Below, in pieces: positions 24,735-33,988 of a stretch of DNA of 64,000 bases. This stretch comes from SCUD01 sp036824505 (GTDB taxonomy: Bacteria > Pseudomonadota > Gammaproteobacteria > Steroidobacterales > Steroidobacteraceae), in contig DAITAA010000012.1 of assembly GCA_036824505.1 (NCBI GenBank), forward strand, positions 1 through 64,000, read 5' to 3'. Each line of letters starts with the position of its first letter. Position 1 is the stretch's first letter. The translations under genes were made by a program, and so were the position numbers. The notes under the pieces are model-generated. The model saw only the letters and a list, made by a program, of their open reading frames with translations, ran no database searches and was not told where the DNA came from.

Positions 24735-26390
24735 TCAGGGCGGCTGGTTCCGCGCGCGGATTTCGTCGTCCTGGCCGGTGAGCTGCCAGTGGATCAGCGA
24801 CACGGGGATCATGCCGGCGCTGTTGACTTCGTCGAAATAGCGCTTCATCGAGAAGTCCTTGCCGAGCTGGTGCGAGCGCACGCGCAGCAGATTTTCCAGC
24901 AGGTACTTCCCAGTGACGTAGCTTGCGCCGTAGGCAGGCTGGCGCAGGTAGAGTTGCTGCTCGAAGCCGAGCAGGTCGAGGTCCGGCCGCATCCAGCCGC
25001 GCGGCGTCCACTCGACCTGGAAAGCTTTCGCCTGCTTCAGGTCGAACTGGTTGTCATGCGCATAGAGGGAGGCAAGGCCGCGCGCCGCGCGCTGCGCCAG
25101 CATGATCCAGACGACCTCCCGCGCGCGCGGGCGCAGGTCGAACAGGCCGGCATGCAGCATGAATTCCTCCATGGCGGTGGCCATGCCCTCGGCCCGGCTG
25201 TCCCAGATGTTGTAGAGCAGGGGACCGCGGCGGACGGGGCTCGCATGCGGCTCGTCGCGCATCTGCGCGAGGTCCCACCAGTGGTAGAAATGCGTGAACA
25301 GCGCCAGCGGCTCGTAGTGGCTGGCGATCGAGAAGAAATTGCGCTTCTCGATCGGCACGAACTGGCCGACCTGGGCGCGCAGCGCCGGGTCCATACTGTC
25401 GCGCATCGGGTAGAGATCCTTGCTGCGCAGGAAGTCGATGTAGCGCGTGATCTCGTTATTGGCGCGCTCCTGGTATTCCTCGGGAGTGGCGACCGCCGTC
25501 AGTTCCGGCAAGCCGGCATTGCGCGCTTCCTCGAGCCTGAGCGATGCGTGCGCACGCGCCAGTTCGCGCTTCAGCAGGTCAACCTCGTCCTGCCAGTCCA
25601 TCGGCACCAGGACGACGTTTCGCAGGTACCAGCTGTAGTTGTCCCTGCCAATGCCGGACGGGCCGGTCTTGGAAGGCGCCTCTGCGTCCAGCCAGTCGAT
25701 CAGCGCGACGGTGGCAGCACGGGCGTCCGCAATCGCCTTCTTCAGGACTCGCCCATTGCCGCGCGTCCTTTCCGCGAGGGCGTCGAGGTCGGCGACCTGC
25801 GTGCGAAGCGTGCCCGCACCGGTGACCCAGAGATCGCGCGCATTGCCCGTCAGGTTGCCGCGTGCCTGCTTGCACAGCGGCGGAATCACCGCGAGTCTGC
25901 GCGCCAGCTCGGCTTCGGCCGGCTTCGACAGCGGAAACGAATAGGTCCAGACTTCCACGGTGGCATGGTTGGTCGGGCCTTCGTGCGCCGGCGTATCGCT
26001 CTGTTCGGTCCACAGCGTCTTGTACCAGGCGGGGTCGCGCACCCAGGGCTGGAGCACGCGCAGGTTGAAGTCCATGCCGTTCATCTCGGCCCGCACGATC
26101 TCGTAGTCGACACGCTGCTCCACCGGCCAGGATGCGGGATTGATCGCCGCCAACTGCCGTTGGTATCCCTTGAGTTCTGCTTGCCGGCGCGCAGAAGTCG
26201 CGGCGGTGTAATCCGGCGCGCCGTCGCGATCGGGCGGCACCTCGAAGGCGCGCCACTGCGCGAACAGCGACACCAGGTCCTCGTAGCTCCCGGATGTGGC
26301 GCTCTCCTGCGAGGCACTGGCCTGGACGCTGATTATTGCTGCGGCGGCCGCAACCAATGTGAATTGGCGAAGTCCTGATCGAAAATGCAT
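24735..26390 (-). CDS. DUF885-like secreted protein without the metal-binding HExxH-type motif
   Basis: 551 residues from ATG 26390 (MHFRSGLRQFTLVAAAAAIIS..., signal peptide); a longer in-frame reading upstream lacks support. The C-terminal half follows DUF885 (QPAYGASYVTGKYLLENLLRVR, YFDEVNSAGMIPVSLIHWQL). Where the family has HExxPGHxxQ, this protein reads FTHFYHWWDL, so the canonical zinc site is altered, and the usual EGWALY block is AEGMATAMEEF. It may be a non-catalytic or differently acting paralogue of the protein at 1-1605. Divergent from the alkane hydroxylase gene. Confidence 0.7.
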   Translation of the reverse strand: MHFRSGLRQFTLVAAAAAIISVQASASQESATSGSYEDLVSLFAQWRAFEVPPDRDGAPDYTAATSARRQAELKGYQRQLAAINPASWPVEQRVDYEIVRAEMNGMDFNLRVLQPWVRDPAWYKTLWTEQSDTPAHEGPTNHATVEVWTYSFPLSKPAEAELARRLAVIPPLCKQARGNLTGNARDLWVTGAGTLRTQVADLDALAERTRGNGRVLKKAIADARAATVALIDWLDAEAPSKTGPSGIGRDNYSWYLRNVVLVPMDWQDEVDLLKRELARAHASLRLEEARNAGLPELTAVATPEEYQERANNEITRYIDFLRSKDLYPMRDSMDPALRAQVGQFVPIEKRNFFSIASHYEPLALFTHFYHWWDLAQMRDEPHASPVRRGPLLYNIWDSRAEGMATAMEEFMLHAGLFDLRPRAREVVWIMLAQRAARGLASLYAHDNQFDLKQAKAFQVEWTPRGWMRPDLDLLGFEQQLYLRQPAYGASYVTGKYLLENLLRVRSHQLGKDFSMKRYFDEVNSAGMIPVSLIHWQLTGQDDEIRARNQPP

Positions 26391-26592
26391 GTGATGTATC
26401 CCAGGTGGATTCAATCCGGCGACCGTGGGTCGCGAGCAGTGAAACCTAACGCGCGGGCGGCGGAATGACAAGCCGGCATGGCTCAAGAGCCTGGGGGCGC
26501 ACCAGCGGGCAGCCCATTGAAAACCCGCGCAAAACGCGGTACTTGCTTGGGGGCGGAAATCGCCCGGATGTGGGCCGTCCAATGGAGGGGGC

Positions 26593-27738
26593 TTGAAGAC
26601 CATTGCCTATCAGGATGCCAATGGCCGGGCCATGCGCTATGTGGACCGCCATCGCTGGCGCTGGTCGCTGTCGCTCGCGATACCGCTCTTGCCGTTGGTC
26701 GGCATCGCGATGGCAGAAGTGACCGGCAGGCGGTGGCTTCTGTGGATGCCGGTCGCATTCATCTATGTCGCGCTCCCGGCGCTCGACTGGCTGGTCGGCA
26801 CCGACTCCCACAGCCCGCCCGAAGAAGTAGTGCCAAGGCTGGAACAGGAGCGTTTCTATCGCTGGCTGGTATTCGCTGCCGTGCCGGTGCACGTCGGGGT
26901 CCTGATCGGCGGCTTCTGGTATGCAATGACGCAGGCACAGGGCTTGCATGAAACGCTCGCGATCGTGGTGGCTCTCGGGTTCTCCGGCGCACTTTCTATC
27001 AACACGGGCCACGAACTGGGCCACAAGGGCGACAGGTCGCACCGGATCCTGTCGATGATCTCACTCGCGGTATCCGGCTACGGGCATTTCCGCATCGAGC
27101 ACAATCTTGGGCATCACGTAGAGGTTGCGACGCCGGAGGATTCCGCCAGCGCCCGGATGGGCGAGAGCGTCTATCGCTTTGCCAGGCGCGAGATGCCGGG
27201 CGCCGTGCTGCGTGCCTGGCGACTCGAGGCCGGGCGCCTGCGCCGTACGGGCCGCGGGCCCTGGTCGCCCGGCAACGAAATCCTGCAGGCGCTCTGCATC
27301 ACGCTGTTGCTGCAGGGCGGGCTCGTGGCCTGGCTTGGATGGAAAGCATTGCCGTGGCTCGTCCTGCACAACCTCTGGGCCTGGTTCCAGCTGACCGGCG
27401 TGAACTACATCGAGCATTACGGCCTGCTGCGGCAGCGACTCGACGACGGCCGCTACGAACGCTGCCGGCCATGCCATTCGTGGAACAGCAACCATCTGGT
27501 CTCAAACCTGCTGCTATTCCACCTGCAGCGGCACTCCGACCATCATGTGCATGCCGAGCGGCGCTATCACCTGCTCCGGCACTTCGACGAGGCGCCTCAG
27601 TTGCCGAGCGGTTACATGGGCATGCTGGTGCTGTCGTATTTCCCGGCGCTCTTCTTCCGCGCGATGGATCCCCGGCTGCTTGCGCAGGTGAATGGCAATC
27701 TGAACCGCGTCAACCTGGATTCGCGCGGCGGCGCGTGA
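26593..27738 (+). CDS. alkB: AlkB-type alkane 1-monooxygenase
   Basis: 381-residue integral membrane di-iron hydroxylase for terminal oxidation of medium-chain alkanes. All histidine boxes are present: HELGHKGDRSH, EHNLGHHVEVATPEDSASAR, NYIEHYGL and LQRHSDHHVHAERRY. Start is TTG 26593 with a strong GGAGGGGG ribosome site upstream; the next ATG (26632) would cut the N-terminus. No rubredoxin, rubredoxin reductase or alcohol dehydrogenase gene is adjacent, so electron partners must be encoded elsewhere. It converges with the amidohydrolase gene three bases away. Confidence 0.93.
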   Translation: MKTIAYQDANGRAMRYVDRHRWRWSLSLAIPLLPLVGIAMAEVTGRRWLLWMPVAFIYVALPALDWLVGTDSHSPPEEVVPRLEQERFYRWLVFAAVPVHVGVLIGGFWYAMTQAQGLHETLAIVVALGFSGALSINTGHELGHKGDRSHRILSMISLAVSGYGHFRIEHNLGHHVEVATPEDSASARMGESVYRFARREMPGAVLRAWRLEAGRLRRTGRGPWSPGNEILQALCITLLLQGGLVAWLGWKALPWLVLHNLWAWFQLTGVNYIEHYGLLRQRLDDGRYERCRPCHSWNSNHLVSNLLLFHLQRHSDHHVHAERRYHLLRHFDEAPQLPSGYMGMLVLSYFPALFFRAMDPRLLAQVNGNLNRVNLDSRGGA

Positions 27739-27741
27739 AGG

Positions 27742-29484
27742 TCAGAGTGCGTCCAGATCTCCGTGCACAGCCTTGCCTTCAAACAGCGTGACGAGCACCT
27801 TCGCGTCGGATATTTCCGTCGGCGGTATCGCGAACAGGTTTCGATCCAGCACAACCAGATCGGCCATCTTGCCGACCTCGACGGAGCCCGTCTGCTTTTC
27901 GAGGCGATTGACATAGGCCGCATTGATCGTGAACGCCGCGATCGCTTCCGGCAGGCCGATGCGCTCATCCGGGAGGAAGGGCGTCTTCGTTTCGCCCAAT
28001 GGTCCCATGCGCGTGATTGCGACCTCGATTTCTTCCACCGGATTCGGGCTCGACACCGACCAGTCGCTGCCGAAGGCGACCATGCCGCCGCTGCGTTGGA
28101 CGCTGCCGATCGGATAAAGCCAGTTGGTACGTTTTGGGCCGATGAACGGGATGGTCAGGTCGGTGATGTACGGATCGGCGAATGCCCACAACGGCTGGAA
28201 ATTGGCCACCGCCCCCAGCTCACGAAAGCGCGGGATATCGGCGGGATCGATCACCTCCAAGTGGGCGAGGTGATGGCGGTGGCCCAGGTCGCCATTGGCC
28301 TTGCGCGATGCCTCGATCGCGTCCAGCGCCTGGCGGATCGCGGCGTCGCCGATGGCGTGGAAGTGCACCTGGAATCCATTGGCATCGAGGCGCGTGACGA
28401 TCTCCTTCAGGCGTTCCGGGTCCTCCATCGGGATGCCGCGCACATTGCCAGGTATCAGGTACGGCTCGAGCATCGTGGCCGTGTAGTTCTCCATCACGCC
28501 GTCCATGAAGATCTTGACGGTTCCTGCCACGACATGGCCAGACGTGTATTCCGCGCGCAGGCGCTCGATGTCGGGAACCTGGGCCAGCCCCTTGTCGTGT
28601 TCCCACAGGATCGAGGCGACGACCCGCAGGCTCAATTCGCCGCTGGCATCGACCGCCTTGTAGGCCTTCAGATCCGGCTCGTCGACCGACGCGTCCTGGA
28701 GCGCCGTGATGCCCAGGCCATTCAGCAGCTTGACCGAGTAGCGCAGGCCATTCTGCAGCTGGGCATCGGTGGTTGCCGGCATCACGGCCGTCACCAGCGA
28801 GCTGGCACCTTCCTGCAGGCTGCCGATGGCGACGCCATGACTGTCGCGATCGATGCGGCCGTCCGGCGGATCGGGCGTCTCATTCGTGATGCCCGCGAGT
28901 TCCAGCGCCTTGCTGTTGGCCCAGGTCGTGTGGCCGTCCTTGCTCCAAAGCAACACGGGCCGGTCGGGAACGACGGCATCGATCAGTTTGCGGCTTGTCA
29001 GTGCGCCGGGCCCGAATGCCGACATCAGCCATCCGCCGCCCGTGATCCAGGCTTCATCCGGGTGCGCATCGGCGTACTTCTTGATCGCGGTCACGTATTG
29101 GTCGACTGTATCGAACCCATTGAGATCGCAGCTGTTGGCTTCGACGCCGGCGCTGATCGGGTGGATGTGTGAGTCCTGGAACGCCGGCATCAGCATGCGG
29201 CCCTTCAGGTCAATCACGCGCGTTTCCGGCCCGACCTGGGCTTCGAGGTCCTTGTCCGTGCCGACGTACACGATGCGGCCGCCGCGGATCGCAACCGCAT
29301 GCGCCCAGCTTCGTGCACCGTCCACTGTGTAGATGGCGCCATTCTTCAGGGCGAGATCGGCCGCCGCAGAGGCGCCATCCGCGCCCGCCGACTCTTTTTT
29401 CGCGCAGCCGGCGCCGACGGCCGTAAGGCCCGCGATCAGCAGTCCGCAGAACAGGCGCCTGGCGCTATGGATTTGCATCGTCAT
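27742..29484 (-). CDS. YtcJ-like amidohydrolase, predicted lipoprotein
   Basis: 580 residues. A lipoprotein signal peptide ends at Cys27 (AVGAGC). The metal-dependent amidohydrolase fold is shown by NGAIYTVDG at the start, MPAFQDSHIHP with the HxH metal site, HFHAIGDAAIRQALDA and VAFGSDWSV, and the ending MADLVVLDRNLFAIPP. Members of the YtcJ-like group act on diverse amides or N-acyl compounds; the substrate here is unknown. It lies 29 bases downstream of the M14-CocE fusion gene, on the same strand, and could be co-transcribed with it. Confidence 0.88.
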   Translation of the reverse strand: MTMQIHSARRLFCGLLIAGLTAVGAGCAKKESAGADGASAAADLALKNGAIYTVDGARSWAHAVAIRGGRIVYVGTDKDLEAQVGPETRVIDLKGRMLMPAFQDSHIHPISAGVEANSCDLNGFDTVDQYVTAIKKYADAHPDEAWITGGGWLMSAFGPGALTSRKLIDAVVPDRPVLLWSKDGHTTWANSKALELAGITNETPDPPDGRIDRDSHGVAIGSLQEGASSLVTAVMPATTDAQLQNGLRYSVKLLNGLGITALQDASVDEPDLKAYKAVDASGELSLRVVASILWEHDKGLAQVPDIERLRAEYTSGHVVAGTVKIFMDGVMENYTATMLEPYLIPGNVRGIPMEDPERLKEIVTRLDANGFQVHFHAIGDAAIRQALDAIEASRKANGDLGHRHHLAHLEVIDPADIPRFRELGAVANFQPLWAFADPYITDLTIPFIGPKRTNWLYPIGSVQRSGGMVAFGSDWSVSSPNPVEEIEVAITRMGPLGETKTPFLPDERIGLPEAIAAFTINAAYVNRLEKQTGSVEVGKMADLVVLDRNLFAIPPTEISDAKVLVTLFEGKAVHGDLDAL

Positions 29485-29513
29485 TCGGTGTCCTCACCTG
29501 TTTCAGTCGCTGG

Positions 29514-32501
29514 TTACTGGAAATCGCGCGGAATCGTCCGCATCCAGGTCTTCTCGCGCAGCAGCTTGCCATTCTCCGACAGGCGCCGCAGGTAGCTGTA
29601 GTAGAAATTCTCATGGTCGCTCTTGAACGACAGCTCCGCCTCCCAGAGCAGCTTGCGGCCCGGGAGGTCCACTTCCATCCGGTGGGTGCCGAGCACCGAC
29701 GCCTTGCCGGGTTCGCCATCCGTGACGTCGTGGCGGATCGTTTCGTGGTAGCGCTCGGTGCCCCAGGGGAAGCGGCTGCCGCCGCTGTTGGTGGCAGTTG
29801 CTGTCGCCGCGCCGGTCTGCGGATTGCGTTCGACCGATGAGATTTCCCCGTAGCCGGAACTGGTGCCGGCATCAAGCGTCTCGAAACCCGGCATCGCCGG
29901 ATTCGCCGCGGGCGGCAGGAAGGCGGGCACGGGGCGCTTTTCGTATGGCACGACCGGCAAAATCAAATGCGTTCCGGCGCCGAGCCGGAGCGTCGTCGTC
30001 ATCGGATCGGGAGTCGGCCAGAGCATCGGCCACTGGGCGTTGTTGACCGCGAGCCGGATCCGATGACCTTTCGGAAACACCCATGAGGTGAAATGCATGT
30101 CGATATCGATCCTGAATCGCTGGCCGGGCACGATGGCCGAGGGCTCGCGCGCCGACAGACGCTGATTTCCGTTGAATGCTGCGCCCGCGACCTGAGTCAC
30201 CGTCCCATCGGGTGCCACGTCGGACAGTCGCGCCATCCAGTTGGCGCGCGGAGCATCGGTCGAAACTGCGAGTGTCGCGCGCGGCAGGCCGAGGATTTCC
30301 ATGTCCTCGGCCAGTGGCTCGCTGTCGTAGGCCAGGCTGAAGGCGTCGGTCGGCCGCTGGTCGTGCGCGACGTCGCCCCACCACATGACCGGTCCGCCGG
30401 CCTCCACGCCGATCGAGGGCAGGTAGCGCAATTGATGCGACGTGGCGGCGGGCGCGCCGGGCTTCAGCGTGTGATCGTCCTGCGGATACAGCACCTGCTC
30501 GCGGATGCGCGAGATGGGCCAGCCATCCTCGTAGCGCCAGCTGCCGGGCGCGTACGCGAGATAGGGGCCGGGCGCGTGCCAGTTGCGCACGTACACGGCG
30601 AAGCGCGGCTCACCCAGGATACCGGTGTCGATGCCCTTCAACCATTGATCGAACCAGCGCACGGCCTCGTATCGCCACTCCATGCCGGGATTCGGGTAAG
30701 GATCGTGCGGCCAGGCGTGCGACCAGGCACCGACGATGGCCTTCACCGGCCCCTTCAGGTTCGCGAGCATGCGCGGGATGCTGTCACGATAGCCGTCGTA
30801 CCAGCCGCCGATGAAGAAGGCGGGGATGCGGATATCCTGCAGGCGATCCCGGGTCGAGGCGCGGTCCCAGAAAGGCCCGTCGCGTTGCTGGTTCTTGTAG
30901 GTCAGCATCCACGGGTCGGTGTCGAAGCGATCGCGGAAATATTCTTCATCGATGACGTAGTCGGGCGCGCCCGGGCGGGCATTGTCGAGATCCTGGCTCA
31001 TCTCCCAGGAATCGACATGCATGATCCCGTCGATGAAATGCACATCTTCCTGGTAGAGATCTTCTGTCGCATCCACGGCAATGATGGCCTTCAGTGCCGG
31101 CGGATTGCGCGCTGCCATCTGGATGGAATTGAAGCCACCCCAGGAGATTCCGAACATTCCGACGTTGCCGTTCGACCAGGATTGCTTCGAGAGCCAGTCG
31201 ATCACTACTTCGCCGTCCCGTTGCTCGATGTCGGAATATTCATACGGGATCAGCCGGCCCTCGCTGTTGCCGGTGCCGCGGATATCCACGGCCGCGACCA
31301 CATAACCGCGCTGCACGAAGTAGGAATACATCGGGTAATCACGGCTTCGGCCTTCCTGTTTGCGATAGGGCAGGTACTCGAGCAGCACGGGGAATTTCCC
31401 ATCTGCCTTGTCACCGGTGGGCATGTAAAGATCAGCCGACAGGCGCACGCCGTCCGGCAACGTGATCCAGGCCTCCCGTATGCGGATGCCGTATTCGGGC
31501 GGAAGTGGGGTCTGCGTGACGGCGGGAATAGCGCCGGCAAGTTGTGCCGTGAGGCGGCGGATCAACGCTGCATGAGCCGCGATGCGGCGCTCGAGTGTCA
31601 ATGCGGCGGCCGGAGTTTCGAATACCAGAACGGTTCGCGCAGCCGGCCCTGGCTGCGCGCGCCCATCAATGATGATGTCCTTGCAACTCATCAATTCATC
31701 GATGGAACTGTCGATGACCGGACCGATGATGCCGTTGACGACTTGCTCGCCGAATCGCGTCTCGCCACCCAGCTTGATCGGCGCGCCGTTTTCCCTCAAT
31801 ACGCCGACCGCCTCGGTGGCGAGCGGATCGCCGCTCCCGAGTGCGCCTTGCGAATAGACATAGCCCTCGTTGATCAGATTGTCCTCGTGGAGGTCAATGC
31901 TGACGGCGGGCGGATAATCGGCAAGGTGTTTCAGGACGAAGCGCGTGACGGCGTCCGCTTCTGGACTTGAGGCCGATGCCGCCCGGGGACTGTCGGGCTT
32001 TTCCGGTGATGGCAGCAGATGCGAGGAGTCGCCAACGCTCTGCCCGTCAATGGTGTCCGAATAGGTCGCGACGTTGAGATAGCGCCAGTTGCGCACATAG
32101 CCCTGCGGATTCAGGAGTGGCATCAGGACCACGGGCCGTTTCTCGCCGAGTCTTGCGATGTCATCGATCGTGCCGGCGATCGCATTCGGTCCGGCCGGCT
32201 CTTCGCCATGGATGCCGGCCAGGATCCACACCGCCGGCCCACTTTGGGGCGAGCGCAGGGCGATGATCGGCAGTGCCAGCGTAGTGCCCGTGGGCTGTGA
32301 ATTTGTGACGATTTCGAGCGTCCACCCGCGTTCGAGCAGCTTCAGATAGGACTGGTACAGCGACTGGATCGGCGCGCGTCCGTCAGCGAATGTCGTGAGC
32401 TCGTGCGGCAGCTGCAGCGTCTGCTGGCCGGCGGCAGCCGGCATCGCCTGACAAACAAACAGGCAACAAGCTGCCGTCAGTAGCCGGAAAGATGTTGCCA
32501 A
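29514..32501 (-). CDS. fusion of M14-type zinc carboxypeptidase domain with CocE/NonD-type hydrolase
   Basis: 995 residues from TTG 32501, which has AAGGCGG upstream and opens a signal peptide (RLLTAACCLFVCQAMPAAAG); the open frame upstream of it lies antisense to the ligase gene and is not convincing. Residues 40-325 resemble M14 peptidases/aspartoacylases: His98 and Glu101 in AGIHGEEPAG, His205 in SIDLHEDN, Glu295 in LVFETPA. Residues 335-995 are a CocE/NonD (X-Pro dipeptidyl-peptidase) serine hydrolase: Ser453 in GISWGGF, Asp569 in GGWYDGYRD, His595 in GAWSHAWP, then the jelly-roll C-terminal domain. Two different hydrolase active sites in one exported chain are unusual. Confidence 0.82.
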   Translation of the reverse strand: MATSFRLLTAACCLFVCQAMPAAAGQQTLQLPHELTTFADGRAPIQSLYQSYLKLLERGWTLEIVTNSQPTGTTLALPIIALRSPQSGPAVWILAGIHGEEPAGPNAIAGTIDDIARLGEKRPVVLMPLLNPQGYVRNWRYLNVATYSDTIDGQSVGDSSHLLPSPEKPDSPRAASASSPEADAVTRFVLKHLADYPPAVSIDLHEDNLINEGYVYSQGALGSGDPLATEAVGVLRENGAPIKLGGETRFGEQVVNGIIGPVIDSSIDELMSCKDIIIDGRAQPGPAARTVLVFETPAAALTLERRIAAHAALIRRLTAQLAGAIPAVTQTPLPPEYGIRIREAWITLPDGVRLSADLYMPTGDKADGKFPVLLEYLPYRKQEGRSRDYPMYSYFVQRGYVVAAVDIRGTGNSEGRLIPYEYSDIEQRDGEVVIDWLSKQSWSNGNVGMFGISWGGFNSIQMAARNPPALKAIIAVDATEDLYQEDVHFIDGIMHVDSWEMSQDLDNARPGAPDYVIDEEYFRDRFDTDPWMLTYKNQQRDGPFWDRASTRDRLQDIRIPAFFIGGWYDGYRDSIPRMLANLKGPVKAIVGAWSHAWPHDPYPNPGMEWRYEAVRWFDQWLKGIDTGILGEPRFAVYVRNWHAPGPYLAYAPGSWRYEDGWPISRIREQVLYPQDDHTLKPGAPAATSHQLRYLPSIGVEAGGPVMWWGDVAHDQRPTDAFSLAYDSEPLAEDMEILGLPRATLAVSTDAPRANWMARLSDVAPDGTVTQVAGAAFNGNQRLSAREPSAIVPGQRFRIDIDMHFTSWVFPKGHRIRLAVNNAQWPMLWPTPDPMTTTLRLGAGTHLILPVVPYEKRPVPAFLPPAANPAMPGFETLDAGTSSGYGEISSVERNPQTGAATATATNSGGSRFPWGTERYHETIRHDVTDGEPGKASVLGTHRMEVDLPGRKLLWEAELSFKSDHENFYYSYLRRLSENGKLLREKTWMRTIPRDFQ

Positions 32502-32608
32502 GACACCGCCTTCTTGTCTTGCATGTTGTTCGCCCCGATGGTCGCACTGAACCGGCGGCCTGTCACCTGCATGGAAAGCGAAACGTTGCCTTATCGTCCT
32601 GGTCGCGC

Positions 32609-33988
32609 TCAACCGGCGCGCAGGTACCACTCGTAGTCGCGATCGGTGATCTGCGCATGGAAACGGTCGCATTCCTCGCGGCGGCAGGCCGCATACAGGT
32701 CGTGATAGCGCTTGCCGAGATACTGCGGCAGGACTGACCCCGCCTCGAATGCGTTGAGCGCGGCCTCCCAGCGCAACGGCAGCGTCGCTTCTTCCTCGAC
32801 GATCTCGCCCTCGGCAATCATCGGCCCAGGTTCGCAGCGATTGGTGATGCCGTGATGAATGCCCGCAAGTATCGCGGCCATCACGAGATAGGGGTTGCCG
32901 TCCGCGCCGCCGGGCCGGTGCTCGATGCGAGTGTCCTCCGGCGCGGACAGCGGGATGCGCAGCGCCACACTCCGATGATTGAGGCCCCAATTCGGCGTGA
33001 GCGGCACGAATAAACCTGGCCGGTAACGCCGGTATGAATTCGCGGTCGGGGCGAAGATCGCCATCGACTCGCCCATGGTCGCCGCGAGGCCGCCGATCGC
33101 GTGGCGCAGAGTGTCGGAGAACGGCTGCTTCGGGTTCGATCCGGCGAACACATTGCGACCGGCCTTGTCGACGAGGCTGACATGAACGTGCAGGCTGCAG
33201 CCGGCCGATTCTGCGAATGGCTTGGCCATGAAGGTCGCGCCGAGGCCGTGTCGCCGCGCGACCGCCTTCACGACGCGTTTCAGCAGCACCGCATGGTCGC
33301 AGGCGAGTTCGGCACTTGGTACATGATGGAGGTTGACCTCGAACTGGCCTGGCGAGAATTCCTTCAGTGTCGCGCCAGCCGGGATGTTCTGCGCCTTGCA
33401 GAAGGCATAGAGCTCGGCGAGGAACGGGTCGACGTCCTCGACGTCTTCCATGCTGCCGTACTGAGGGCCATCCTGCGCACGCCTCGTGCCCGGGATGCGC
33501 CCGACTCTTGGAGAGGGACGATCGCCATCCGGTTCGAGGAGGTAGAACTCGAGTTCGGTCGCGGCAACGGCTGTCAGGCCCATGTCCTGCAGCGGGCGCG
33601 CCGCATTGCGCAGCACCTGGCGCGGATCGGCAAAGTACGGCTGGCCCTTCGAGTCCGCCATCGCGAGCAGCACTTGCGCGGTCGGCACCTGAGCCCATGG
33701 TACCGGCGCGAGTGAACCGGGCACTGCAGTCGAGATCGCATCGGGATCGCCGTCGCGGCCGCCATTGTCGATGCGCTCGAAGGTCTGGCCCTTGGCGTCC
33801 AGCAGTACCGTCGCGCCGCAGAAATTGACGCCCGGCCCGAATGGAGTTGCGAACTCATCGCGTACCACGCGCTTGCCGCGCAGGATGCCGAGCATGTCCG
33901 GCTGCAGCAATTCAAGCAGCTGCGTATCCGGGTGCTGCGCGAGGTATCTCTGCAATTCGCCGGGCAGGCTGCTGTTCTTCGCGCTCAT
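32609..33988 (-). CDS. PuuA-like gamma-glutamylpolyamine/amine synthetase (glutamine synthetase family)
   Basis: 459 residues. It follows E. coli PuuA along its length: LAQHPDTQLLELLQPDMLGILRGKR-type opening, VPTAQVLLAMADSKGQPYFADPR, AATELEFYL, FEVNLHHV, NSYRRYRPG, IEHRPGGADGNPYLVMAAILAG. These enzymes ligate glutamate to putrescine or related amines with ATP. Absence of the housekeeping GlnA adenylylation region argues against nitrogen assimilation. It is the last gene of the eight-gene leftward arm of island B; its start overlaps the hydratase stop (ATGA). Confidence 0.85.
   Translation of the reverse strand: MSAKNSSLPGELQRYLAQHPDTQLLELLQPDMLGILRGKRVVRDEFATPFGPGVNFCGATVLLDAKGQTFERIDNGGRDGDPDAISTAVPGSLAPVPWAQVPTAQVLLAMADSKGQPYFADPRQVLRNAARPLQDMGLTAVAATELEFYLLEPDGDRPSPRVGRIPGTRRAQDGPQYGSMEDVEDVDPFLAELYAFCKAQNIPAGATLKEFSPGQFEVNLHHVPSAELACDHAVLLKRVVKAVARRHGLGATFMAKPFAESAGCSLHVHVSLVDKAGRNVFAGSNPKQPFSDTLRHAIGGLAATMGESMAIFAPTANSYRRYRPGLFVPLTPNWGLNHRSVALRIPLSAPEDTRIEHRPGGADGNPYLVMAAILAGIHHGITNRCEPGPMIAEGEIVEEEATLPLRWEAALNAFEAGSVLPQYLGKRYHDLYAACRREECDRFHAQITDRDYEWYLRAG

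Noticed and set aside
24702..26378. 558-codon plus-strand open frame
   Set aside because: Antisense shadow of the DUF885-like gene; arginine/valine-rich without any recognised motif.
30093..31970. 625-codon plus-strand open frame
   Set aside because: Antisense to the M14-CocE fusion, which has both active sites in order on the minus strand.
32502..33698. Extension of the M14-CocE gene upstream, giving about 1394 codons
   Set aside because: The extension is in another frame of the PuuA-like ligase gene, has no family resemblance, and a ribosome site plus signal peptide mark the TTG at 32501.
32609..33988. Housekeeping glutamine synthetase (glnA)
   Set aside because: Sequence follows PuuA-type ligases and sits in an amine catabolic operon; the GlnA adenylylation-loop region is not seen.
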